Assembly: GCA_963823565.1 (NCBI GenBank)
Contig: CAWGLR010000003.1
Span: 1 to 64,000, forward strand
Direction: 5' to 3'
From: RHKX01 sp963823565
GTDB taxonomy: Bacteria; Actinomycetota; Thermoleophilia; Solirubrobacterales; 70-9
DNA length: 64,000 nucleotides
In this document: positions 16,152 through 23,770 of the stretch, piece after piece
Position numbering within the stretch: the first letter of the stretch is position 1
How the letters are laid out: each line of letters starts with the position of its first letter
Program-made: the position numbers and the translations under genes
The notes under the pieces: model-generated
The model's input: only the letters and a program-made list of their open reading frames with translations
Told to the model about the DNA's origin: nothing
Database searches by the model: none

Positions 16152-16943
16152 CTAGCCGCTTCCGGGGTCGACCGGCTCGAGCACCTGCTGCATCGAGGTG
16201 GCGAGCCCGTCGTCGCCCACGTCGAAGACCGCCGCGTTGACCCAGACGTCCTCCTCGGCGGTGCGGAAGCGGGCCGGCATCTGGGTCCGGAAGCGCCCGA
16301 GCGCGTCCTCGATCTCGACCCCGAGGACGCTGCGCCGCGACCCGGTCATCCCGACGTCGCAGACGAACGCCGTGCCGCCGGGGAGCACCCGGGCGTCGGC
16401 GGTGGGGACGTGCGTGTGGGTGCCGAGGACGGCGGCCACTCGGCCGTCGAGGTGCCAGCCCATCGCGATCTTCTCGCTCGTCACCTCGCCGTGGAAGTCG
16501 ACGATGACGACGTCGGCGCCGCGGCGCTCGAGCTCGGCGACCTCGGCCTCGGCGGCGGGGAACGGGGAGCGGGCGACGGTGAGCTGGAGCTCGCCGCTGA
16601 GGTTGAGGATCCCGACCTTCCGCCCGCCGACCTCGACGATCGTCGAGCCCCGCCCGGGGTTGCCCTTCGGGTAGTTGGCCGGCCGCACGATCCGCTCCTC
16701 GCGGTCGAGGAACTCGTAGGCGTCGCGGTGGCGGTAGACGTGGTTGCCGGTGGTGATCACGTCGACGCCGGCGTCGTAGATGTCGCCGGCGGTCCGCTCG
16801 GTGATCCCGACTCCGCCGGCGGCGTTCTCGCCGTTGGCGATCACGAGGTCGGGCTCGTGCCGCTCGCGCAGCCGCGGGAGCACGGCGGCGAGCCCGCGGC
16901 GGCCGGGGCCACCGACGACGTCGCCGATGAAGAGCACGCGCAT
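16152..16943 (-). CDS. YmdB-family metallophosphoesterase (2',3'-cyclic nucleotide phosphodiesterase)
   Basis: 263 residues, the usual length. Metal-site motifs are intact: GDVVGGPGR at the start, NGENAAGG (about 37-44), TTGNHVYRHRD (about 64-74), VDFHGEVTSEK and GTHTHVPTAD. Known members (Bacillus YmdB, Deinococcus DR1281) are di-metal phosphodiesterases acting on 2',3'-cyclic nucleotides and affecting motility and biofilm decisions. In many genomes the gene sits next to rny, but not here. It is divergent from the ABC exporter gene with only 15 bases between, so the promoters must overlap. Confidence 0.92.
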   Translation of the reverse strand: MRVLFIGDVVGGPGRRGLAAVLPRLRERHEPDLVIANGENAAGGVGITERTAGDIYDAGVDVITTGNHVYRHRDAYEFLDREERIVRPANYPKGNPGRGSTIVEVGGRKVGILNLSGELQLTVARSPFPAAEAEVAELERRGADVVIVDFHGEVTSEKIAMGWHLDGRVAAVLGTHTHVPTADARVLPGGTAFVCDVGMTGSRRSVLGVEIEDALGRFRTQMPARFRTAEEDVWVNAAVFDVGDDGLATSMQQVLEPVDPGSG

Positions 16944-16958
16944 GGCCGCTCAGGGTAG

Positions 16959-17753
16959 ATGGAGGCGGCCGCCGCGGCGCGGCGCTTCACTAGGTTTCGG
17001 GGCGTGGAAGGGACCCGCACGGCAGCCGGCCCGGCCTCGAGCACCGCGCCCGGCGCCGCCGCGGCGATCGAGGTGCGAGGCCTGAGCAAGCGCTTCGGCG
17101 ACCGCTGCGCGCTGCGCGACCTCAGCTTCGACGCCGCCCCCGGCGAGCTGCTCGGGCTGATCGGGCCCAACGGCGCCGGCAAGACGACCCTGCTCTCGAT
17201 CCTCGCGGGGATCCGGCAGCCGGACGCCGGCGAGATCCACCTCCCGCAGGGCGAGGTCGGGTTCGTCCCCCAGAACGCCGGCCTCTACCACCTGCTGACG
17301 GTCGAGGAGAACCTGCGCCTCTTCGCGCGGCTCGAGGGGGTCGACGACGTCGAGGGGACGATCGAGGAGATGCTCCGCGTCACCTCGCTGACCGACCGCC
17401 GCAACGATCAGATCGGCGACCTCTCGGGCGGCAACCAGCAGCGCATCAACATCGCGATCGGGCTGCTCTCCCGCCCCGCGGTGCTGCTGCTCGACGAGCC
17501 CTCGACCGGGCTCGACCCCCGCCAGCGCGCCCGCCTCTGGGACTTCGCGCTCGACCTCGCCGGCGGCGGGACGACGGTGATCTTCTCGACCCACAACATC
17601 GGCGAGGCGGAGCGCTACGCCGAGCGGCTGCTGGTGATCGCCGACGGCGAGCGGATGTTCGAGGGGTCGGTGGCGGAGTTGAAGAAGGCCGCCGGCGCCG
17701 GCGAGGACCTCGAGTCGGCGTTCGTCCGCTTCCTCTCCGAGCGGGGCCACTAG
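16959..17753 (+). CDS. ABC transporter ATP-binding protein
   Basis: 264 residues. Walker A GPNGAGKTT (about residues 69-77), Q-loop VPQNAG, signature LSGGNQQR, Walker B VLLLDEPSTGLDP and switch His in STHNIGEAE are all present. The arrangement is that of DRA/CcmA-type exporters. The first 35 residues are low-complexity alanine-rich, so the GTG at 17004 may be the true start. It pairs with the permease gene starting 8 bases downstream. Confidence 0.93.
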   Translation: MEAAAAARRFTRFRGVEGTRTAAGPASSTAPGAAAAIEVRGLSKRFGDRCALRDLSFDAAPGELLGLIGPNGAGKTTLLSILAGIRQPDAGEIHLPQGEVGFVPQNAGLYHLLTVEENLRLFARLEGVDDVEGTIEEMLRVTSLTDRRNDQIGDLSGGNQQRINIAIGLLSRPAVLLLDEPSTGLDPRQRARLWDFALDLAGGGTTVIFSTHNIGEAERYAERLLVIADGERMFEGSVAELKKAAGAGEDLESAFVRFLSERGH

Positions 17754-17761
17754 ATCCGCCG

Positions 17762-19111
17762 ATGCGCTGGCTGCTGCTCAAGGACCTCCAGATCATGCGG
17801 CGCTCGCCGCTGGTGACCGTGCTGCTGATCGCCTACCCGGTCGTCATCGCTGTGCTGATCGGCTTCGCGCTGAGCCGCGACCCCGAGACCCCCAAGGTGG
17901 CGATCGTCAACCAGGTCCCGAGCACGTCGCCCTTCACGATCGGCAGCGAGAGCTTCGACGTCGGCAGCGTGCGCGAGGAGCTCTGCGCGCGGATCGACTG
18001 CATCTCCGTCGACGACGAGGACGAGGCGCGCGACATGGTCGCCTCCGGGGACGCGCTCGGCGCACTGATCCTGCCCGCCGACCTCGTCGAGAACCTGCAG
18101 TCGCTCGGCGGTCTCGACCCCAAGGAGCCGACGGTCGAGATCTTCGTCAACGAGGAGGACCCGGTGAAGGGCCAGCTCGTCGACGACCGGATCAACAACC
18201 TCCTCGCCCAGGCCAACCTGCGGATCTCCCAGCAGGTCTCCGACGTCTCCAACACCTACCTCGACGTCCTCCTGTCGGGCGGCGACTTCACCCTGTTCGG
18301 GGAGGGGGTCAAGATCCTCGGCCTCGAGCGCTCCTCGGCGATCCTCGGAAAGCTCAGGGACGAGCTTCCGCCCGACAGCCCCGACATCTCCGCGCTCGAC
18401 TCGGTGATCCGCTTCAGCGACCTGGCGATCGAGAACCTCGGCGTCGCCGACGACCTGCTCAACTCGGTGTCCCAGCCGATCAAGGTCGACAAGCAGGTCG
18501 TCAACGGCAGCTCGCCGTCGCTCGACACCTTCGCGATCGCGGTGGCGGCAACGGTGACGCTGATGTTCGTCACGGTGCTGCTCGTCGCCGGCTCGCTGGC
18601 GCTGGAGCGCGAGGAGAACGTCTTCGCCCGCCTCACCCGCGGGCTCGTCGGCAAGTCGGCGCTGCTCGCCGAGAAGGTCCTGCTCGGGGTCGTCGTCGCG
18701 CTGGCGGTGACGATCCTGATGCTCGCCGGGCTCAGTCCGTTCATCACGCTCGACTGGGGCCGCTTCCCGCTCTGGATCCCCGCCATCGTCGCCGGCGGCG
18801 CCGGGTTCGCTGCCTTCGGCGCCGCGATCGGCGGTGCCGCGCGCGAGGTCCGGGCGGCATCGCTGCTGGCGTTCATGATCAGCCTGCCGGTCGCGTTCCT
18901 CTCCCTGGTCCCCGCCGGTTCGGTGAGCGCCGCTCTCTTCGACGTGATCGAGGTGATCTCGGCCGCCTTCCCGTTCGACCCGGCGCTGCGCGCGCTCGAG
19001 GGCGCGCTCGACGCCGACGGACCCAGCCTCTGGGCCGCCTTCGGGCACCTGGCGGCGCTGGCGGTCGTCTACGGCGCGCTCGCCCGCCTCGCCGTGCGGC
19101 GCTTCATCTAG
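17762..19111 (+). CDS. ABC-2 type transporter permease
   Basis: 449 residues. One N-terminal transmembrane helix (VTVLLIAYPVVIAVLIGFAL), a large extracytoplasmic region of about 230 residues with a helical stretch, then five further hydrophobic segments from about residue 258 (FAIAVAATVTLMFVTVLLVAG onward). This is the NatB/YhgE-like ABC-2 layout. Together with the ATPase it should form a homodimeric exporter; Na+, lipids or peptides are possible cargo, and the sequence does not decide. A strong terminator follows. Confidence 0.88.
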   Translation: MRWLLLKDLQIMRRSPLVTVLLIAYPVVIAVLIGFALSRDPETPKVAIVNQVPSTSPFTIGSESFDVGSVREELCARIDCISVDDEDEARDMVASGDALGALILPADLVENLQSLGGLDPKEPTVEIFVNEEDPVKGQLVDDRINNLLAQANLRISQQVSDVSNTYLDVLLSGGDFTLFGEGVKILGLERSSAILGKLRDELPPDSPDISALDSVIRFSDLAIENLGVADDLLNSVSQPIKVDKQVVNGSSPSLDTFAIAVAATVTLMFVTVLLVAGSLALEREENVFARLTRGLVGKSALLAEKVLLGVVVALAVTILMLAGLSPFITLDWGRFPLWIPAIVAGGAGFAAFGAAIGGAAREVRAASLLAFMISLPVAFLSLVPAGSVSAALFDVIEVISAAFPFDPALRALEGALDADGPSLWAAFGHLAALAVVYGALARLAVRRFI

Positions 19112-19132
19112 ACAGTCAGCCGCTCGTTAAAT

Positions 19133-19168
19133 AGAGAGACCCGCCGGGGGGAGGCGGGCCTCTCTCTT
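19133..19168 (+). terminator. Intrinsic terminator of the ABC exporter operon
   Basis: Long hairpin: AGAGAG-A-CCCGCC on the left, a GGGGGGA loop region, GGCGGG-C-CTCTCT on the right, ending TCTT. It starts about 20 bases after the permease stop and faces the convergent secreted-protein gene. Confidence 0.85.
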
Positions 19169-19217
19169 CGCCCCCCGTGAGGACTGGCCCGGGGGACAAA
19201 CTCGTGAAATCGCTCGG

Positions 19218-19730
19218 CTACGCGGTGGCCTCGGGCTCCTCGGCCTCCTTGACCTTGGTCGAGACGCACTTGCCGAGGGCGTTCTTGCGATCGCCGTAAG
19301 CCTCAGCGAACGCGGTCGGGTCGCCGGAACGCTCCGCCTTGCACTCCTTGGCGGCGTTCTTGAACTCGGCGACGTCCTCCTTGTTCTCGGCCTTCACCGT
19401 GCCGGAGACGCACTTGCCGTAGGCGTTCTTGCCGTTGCCCCAGGTCTCCGCGAAGGCGTCCGGGTCAGCGGCCTCGGCCGCCTTGCACTCCTTGGCGGCG
19501 TTCTTGAACTCGTCCTCCGCGACCGGCGTCTCGCCCTTGATGCAGGTGCGCATCGCGTGCTTGCCGTAGAGCGACTTGAAGGCCGCCTTGTCCGCCTTCT
19601 TCTCCGCCGCGCACTGCTTGGCGGCGGCATCCCTCGCCTGGCTCGGGTGGTCGGGCTTTGCGACGGCGAGCGAAGCGAGCATCAGCGCTGCTCCGATGAT
19701 CGCCGTGAAGATCGTGATTGCCTTCTTCAA
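19218..19730 (-). CDS. Secreted protein with three paired-cysteine repeats
   Basis: About 170 residues from a TTG at 19730 that has a GGAGG site 7 bases upstream. A signal peptide (KKAITIFTAIIGAALMLASLAVA) is followed by three copies of a 40-45 residue unit, each with a Cys near the start and one near the end: CAAEKK...FKSLYGKHAMRTC, CKAAEAADPDAFAETWG...YGKC, CKAERSGDPTAFAEAYG...LGKC, joined by EFKNAAKE linkers. The spacing suggests one disulphide per repeat. I know similar FGKCVS/KNAAKECKAE repeats from Thermoleophilia genomes, with no assigned role. Confidence 0.75.
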   Translation of the reverse strand: MKKAITIFTAIIGAALMLASLAVAKPDHPSQARDAAAKQCAAEKKADKAAFKSLYGKHAMRTCIKGETPVAEDEFKNAAKECKAAEAADPDAFAETWGNGKNAYGKCVSGTVKAENKEDVAEFKNAAKECKAERSGDPTAFAEAYGDRKNALGKCVSTKVKEAEEPEATA

Positions 19731-19848
19731 CTTGATGCCTCCTGAGGCCGCTCCCGCGCGGCCCAGATCGGGGTCTCTCGTTTCGTCGTCCATGGGAACA
19801 ACGAAACGCGCCGACCGGCGTCAGGGGGTATCTCGGGATGGTTTCGGG

Positions 19849-21495
19849 CTACTTGTTGTGGCCCGGAGCGCTGCCCGAGTTGCCGGGCGATCCGGACTGG
19901 CCCGGAGCCGAGCCCGAGTTGCCGGGCGGCGAGGCGGGGGGCGCCGCCGGCGGCGCCGACCCCGAGTTGCCGGGCGAGCCCGTCTGCCCGGGTGCCGAGC
20001 CGGAGCTGCCGGGAGCCGAGCCCGAGTTGCCGGGCGTCCCCGTCTGCCCGGGTGCCGAGGCGGAGCTGCCGGGCGAGCCGGACTGACCGGGAGCGCTTCC
20101 CGAGTTGCCGGGCGAGCCGGACTGTCCCGGCGCCGAGCCGGAGTTGCCCGGCGAGGTGCCGCCGTGGCCGGGCGCGGAGCCGGAGTTGCCGGGGGAGCTG
20201 CCGCCGTGGCCCGGGGCATCCTCTGACTTGCCGGGAGAGGTGCCGGTCTGGCCGGGCGCGTTCTCCGAGTTGCCGGGCGAGCTGCCGCCGTGGCCGGGAG
20301 CGTCCTCCGACTTGCCCGGCGAGGAGCCGGTCTGCCCCGGCGCGTCCTCGGACTTGCCGTTGCCCGCCGAAGAGTTGCCGGTGGCCTGATCGGACGCCCC
20401 GGCGCTGCCCGCGGCCCCGCCGTTCGCCCCGCCGCTCTCGTTCAGGGTCGAGTTGGTAGTGCCGCCGTCGGACTTCGAGCTCGAGTCGCCGAGCCCGCCG
20501 GGGAGCGGCAGGTCGACGACGCCCGCCGTGTCGGCGGCGCCGGCCGCGAGCACGACGCCCGCGAAGACCGATGCGCCCTTGATGGCCGCGGTGCCTGCGA
20601 ATCCCGCGCCGGCGAGCCCACCGAGGCCCGCGCCGCCACCCGCGGCACCCGCGCCGCCCGCTGCGCCGCCGGCCGCCAGGCCGCCCGCGCCGCCGGCTCC
20701 GCCCCCGCCGCCGCTGAGCAGGCCGCTCGCCATCGCCGCCGCGGCCATCGCCGGCAGCGGCGGGCAGAGCACGCGCAGGTCGGCCTGGCGCTGCTCGATC
20801 GACGCGGCGAAGCCGGTGCAGCCGTCGCAGACGGCGAGGTGGGCCTTGATCTTGCGCCCGCGCAGCTTGCGGCCGTCACGGTCGGAGATCGCGTGGCGGA
20901 CCTCAGCGCAGTCCATGTCGCGTCCCTCCTCGAGCGTGCGCAGCGCCGTCCGCGCCTCGTAGACGCTCTGGCGCGCGGCCGCCCCCGAGCACTCGAGCGC
21001 GGTTCCGATCTCGTCGTAGTCCAGGCCGTTGAGCTCGCGCATGACGAGGGCCGACGACTGCCGCTCGGGGAGCGAGCGCAGGTCGGCGACGAGGCTCCGC
21101 AGCCGGTCGCGGCCAGCCGCCTCCGAGTAGGCGGACTCGGCGATCGGGTCGGTGGTCTCGTCGAGCTCCGCCTGCGGCCGCCGCGCTCGCAGCAGCGAGA
21201 TCGACTCGTTGTGCGCGACGCGATACAGCCAGGGCTTCAGGGCGATGTCCCGCTTCTCGCCCGGCAGCGCGCGCAGCGCCGCCGCCATCGTCGCCTGCAG
21301 CGCGTCCTCGGCGTCCTCCGGCCGGCGCACGATCGACAGGCAGTAGCGGTAGATCTCCTGGTGGTACTTCTTGAAGATCCGCTCGAACGCGCGCTTCTCC
21401 CGTCGCGACGCGGCCAGCGCAAGCGGGTCCGCTCGGGCCTCCTGCCCTGCGGATTCGGTCGTCAGCGCGCTGGCGCGTGCATGCGACATCGGCAC
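19849..21495 (-). CDS. ECF sigma factor fused to zinc-finger anti-sigma-like domain, membrane segment and Gly/Ser/Pro repeat tail
   Basis: 548 residues. Sigma region 2 at about 35-100 (IFKKYHQEIYRYCLSIVRRP, EDALQATMAAALR, KPWLYRVAHNESISLLR); region 4 at about 135-190 (LPERQSSALVMRELNGLDYD, EIGTAL). Residues 200-230 (AHLAVCDGCTGFAASIEQRQ) fit the zf-HC2 CxxC/His zinc motif of anti-sigma factors. A Gly/Ala-rich stretch leads to one probable membrane helix (ASVFAGVVLAAGAADTAGVV). The last 180 residues are tandem PGNSGSAPGQ/GKSEDAPGH-type units of about 11 residues. Regulator and sensor thus lie in one chain; release by proteolysis is a reasonable inference. Confidence 0.85.
   Translation of the reverse strand: MPMSHARASALTTESAGQEARADPLALAASRREKRAFERIFKKYHQEIYRYCLSIVRRPEDAEDALQATMAAALRALPGEKRDIALKPWLYRVAHNESISLLRARRPQAELDETTDPIAESAYSEAAGRDRLRSLVADLRSLPERQSSALVMRELNGLDYDEIGTALECSGAAARQSVYEARTALRTLEEGRDMDCAEVRHAISDRDGRKLRGRKIKAHLAVCDGCTGFAASIEQRQADLRVLCPPLPAMAAAAMASGLLSGGGGGAGGAGGLAAGGAAGGAGAAGGGAGLGGLAGAGFAGTAAIKGASVFAGVVLAAGAADTAGVVDLPLPGGLGDSSSKSDGGTTNSTLNESGGANGGAAGSAGASDQATGNSSAGNGKSEDAPGQTGSSPGKSEDAPGHGGSSPGNSENAPGQTGTSPGKSEDAPGHGGSSPGNSGSAPGHGGTSPGNSGSAPGQSGSPGNSGSAPGQSGSPGSSASAPGQTGTPGNSGSAPGSSGSAPGQTGSPGNSGSAPPAAPPASPPGNSGSAPGQSGSPGNSGSAPGHNK
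19855..20360. repeat. In-gene tandem repeat encoding the Gly/Ser/Pro-rich tail
   Basis: About fifteen imperfect units of 27-36 bases, each coding for variants of SPGNSGSAPGQ, GKSEDAPGH and ENAPGQTGT. Unit boundaries vary but the CCCGG..GCCGGG framework recurs throughout. The tract lies inside the sigma-fusion gene and keeps frame. Such tracts change length easily by slippage. Confidence 0.8.
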
Positions 21496-21620
21496 CGATT
21501 ATCGGCAAACCCCCCGCAAAGGTCCAGTCGGTTCCGATGCGGCGCATGAAGCGACAACGCGCGAACCCGCTTCCCGTCAGGGGATAGTCCCGGTTACGGT
21601 CCCCTCCTAGACTGCGGGGT

Positions 21621-22595
21621 ATGGCCTTCCCCGCTACCCGCATGCGGCGTCTTCGGCGCACCGGCGTCCTCCGCGGCATCACCCGCGAGACCGAGCTGAC
21701 GCCGGCGCACCTGATCCAGCCGCTGTTCGTCACCGCGGGCTCCGACGTCCGCGAGGACGTCCCCTCGATGCCCGGCGTCCAGCGCCTGTCGATCTCCGCG
21801 CTCGTCGCCGAGGCCGCCGAGATCCGGGCCGCCGGGATCGACTCGGTCCTGCTGTTCGGCATCCCGGCCGAGAAGGACGACGTCGGCTCCGGCGCCTACG
21901 ACGAGGAGGGGATCGTCCAGCTCGCGATCCGCGCGCTCAAGGAGGCCGACCCGGGACTGACCGTGATCGCCGACACCTGCATGTGCGAGTACACCTCCCA
22001 CGGGCACTGCGGCTACCTGCGGCCCGACGGCGAGGTCGACAACGACCTCTCGCTGGAGCTGCTCGCCAAGACCGCGCTCTCGCAGGCGGCGGCGGGGGCG
22101 GACGCGGTCGCCCCCTCCGACATGATGGACGGCCGGATCGGCGCGATCCGCGGCCAGCTCGACACCGAGGGCTACGCCGAGACCGCGATCGTCTCCTACT
22201 CGGCCAAGTACGCCTCGGCCTTCTACGGCCCGTTCCGCGACGCCGCCGGCTCGACGCCGCAGCAGGGCGACCGCCGCGGCTACCAGATGGATCCGGCGAA
22301 CGTGCTCGAGGCGATCCGCGAGTCGAAGCTCGACCTCGACGAGGGCGCCGACATGCTGATGGTCAAGCCCGCGATGGCCTACCTGGACGTGATCCGGCGG
22401 GTCAAGGACGCGACCGGCGCACCCCTCGGGGCCTACCATGTCTCCGGCGAGTACGCGATGCTCAAGGCCGCCGCCGCCAACGGCTGGATCGACGAGCGCG
22501 CCGCCGTGCTCGAGGCCCTCACCGCCATCCGCCGCGCCGGGGCAGACGCGATCTTCACCTACTACGCCAAGGACGCCGCAAAGTGGCTGAGCTGA
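21621..22595 (+). CDS. hemB: Porphobilinogen synthase (delta-aminolevulinate dehydratase)
   Basis: 324 residues, normal size. It condenses two 5-aminolevulinate to porphobilinogen. Visible: the zinc-binding cysteines DTCMCEYTSHGHCG, the first substrate Lys in SYSAKYASAFYGPFRDA and the Schiff-base Lys in MLMVKPAMAYLDVI. The presence of three Cys marks the Zn-dependent type. First gene of a haem block; the siroheme decarboxylase gene begins inside its last 13 bases, so the two are co-translated. Confidence 0.97.
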   Translation: MAFPATRMRRLRRTGVLRGITRETELTPAHLIQPLFVTAGSDVREDVPSMPGVQRLSISALVAEAAEIRAAGIDSVLLFGIPAEKDDVGSGAYDEEGIVQLAIRALKEADPGLTVIADTCMCEYTSHGHCGYLRPDGEVDNDLSLELLAKTALSQAAAGADAVAPSDMMDGRIGAIRGQLDTEGYAETAIVSYSAKYASAFYGPFRDAAGSTPQQGDRRGYQMDPANVLEAIRESKLDLDEGADMLMVKPAMAYLDVIRRVKDATGAPLGAYHVSGEYAMLKAAAANGWIDERAAVLEALTAIRRAGADAIFTYYAKDAAKWLS

Positions 22596-23752
22596 CAGAG
22601 ACCGACGAACAGGGCCCTGCCGCAGAGGCGGAGGACGCCGAGGGCAAGCGAGCCCGGCTGAAGCTGCGCTCGCGCAAGGGCGGCGCCGCGATCCCGCTCG
22701 ACGACGTCGACCGCCGGATCATGAACCTGATGCAGTCGAGCTTCCCGCTCGCCGAGGAGCCGTTCGCAGCGCTCGCGGCCACCGCGGAGCTGCCGGTCGA
22801 GGAGTTCAAGAGCCGGACGCAGCGCCTGCTCGACGGCCGGATCATTCGCGAGATCACGCCGATCTTCGACACCCGCGCGCTCGGCTACTCGTCGATGCTG
22901 GTCGCCGCGAAAGTCGACGCCGAGTTCCCGCACCGGCCGGCGAAGATCATCAACTCGCACCCGGGCGTCTCGCACAACTACCTGCGCGACCACGAGTTCA
23001 ACCTCTGGTTCACGATCGCGACCCCGCCGGACTCGCGGCTCGGCCTCGAGGGCACGCTCGAGGTCCTCCAGCGGCTGACCGGCGCCGAGTCGATCCGCCA
23101 GCTGCCGACGCTGACGATGTTCAAGATCAACATGAACCTCGAGATGGAGGGCGACACCGACGCCCTCGCGGCGAAGGTCGAGGCGGTGCCGCCGCGCGAG
23201 CTCGAGCGCCAGCCCTACGACGACACCGACGTCGCCGTGATCCGGGCGCTGCAGGGGCCGATGGACGTCGCCGACCGCCCCTACGACGCCGCCGCGGCCG
23301 CGGCCGGGATGAGCACGCCCGAGCTCCTCGCCCACCTCGAGGGGATGGTCGATCGCAACCTGCTGCGCCGGGTCGCCGCGATCCTGTTCCACCGCCGGGC
23401 CGGCTTCTCGGCCAACGGCATGGGCGTCTGGAAGGTCCCGGCCGACCAGATCGAGGACGTCGGCGGGCGCATGGCCGCCGTTCGCGGCATCTCCCACTGC
23501 TACCAGCGCCCGACCTACGAGGACTGGCCCTACTCGGTCTTCACGATGGCCCACGGCCGCTCGAAGGAGGAGTGCGACGCGGTCCTCCAGTCGATCGCCG
23601 ACGAGCACGGGCTCCACGGCGACGATCGCGCCGTCCTCTACTCGTCGACCGAGTTCAAGAAGATCCGGCTGCGCTACTTCACGCCCGACTACGAGGCTTG
23701 GGAGCGGGAGCACGCGCCGGAGGCTTTCGAGCGGGTAGCGCGCAGCAGGTAG
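22583..23752 (+). CDS. Fused siroheme decarboxylase (AhbA-AhbB type, Lrp/AsnC fold)
   Basis: 389 residues from GTG 22583. Two Lrp/AsnC-like halves. The first (about 38-195) has LDDVDRRIMNLMQSSFPL, an HTH, and the AhbA hallmark GVSHNYLRDHEFNLWFT. The second (about 215-375) has RRVAAILFHRRAGFSANGMG and the AhbB hallmark ISHCYQRPTYEDWPYSVFTM, ending STEFKKIRLRYF. AhbA and AhbB (and NirDL) remove the acetate carboxyls of siroheme to give didecarboxysiroheme for the siroheme-dependent haem or haem d1 route; normally they are two proteins. Lying between hemB and hemL, this gene argues for a tetrapyrrole enzyme rather than a transcription regulator. The first 35 residues are a charged extension. Confidence 0.85.
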   Translation: MAELTETDEQGPAAEAEDAEGKRARLKLRSRKGGAAIPLDDVDRRIMNLMQSSFPLAEEPFAALAATAELPVEEFKSRTQRLLDGRIIREITPIFDTRALGYSSMLVAAKVDAEFPHRPAKIINSHPGVSHNYLRDHEFNLWFTIATPPDSRLGLEGTLEVLQRLTGAESIRQLPTLTMFKINMNLEMEGDTDALAAKVEAVPPRELERQPYDDTDVAVIRALQGPMDVADRPYDAAAAAAGMSTPELLAHLEGMVDRNLLRRVAAILFHRRAGFSANGMGVWKVPADQIEDVGGRMAAVRGISHCYQRPTYEDWPYSVFTMAHGRSKEECDAVLQSIADEHGLHGDDRAVLYSSTEFKKIRLRYFTPDYEAWEREHAPEAFERVARSR

Positions 23753-23770
23753 CGAGTAGCGCTCGGCACC

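Noticed and set aside
19855..20360. CRISPR-like or intergenic repeat
   Set aside because: The repeats are in-frame codons of the sigma-fusion gene, with variable unit length and protein-level conservation.
22583..23752. Lrp/AsnC transcription regulator
   Set aside because: The fold is shared, but both halves carry siroheme-decarboxylase signatures and the gene is embedded between hemB and hemL.
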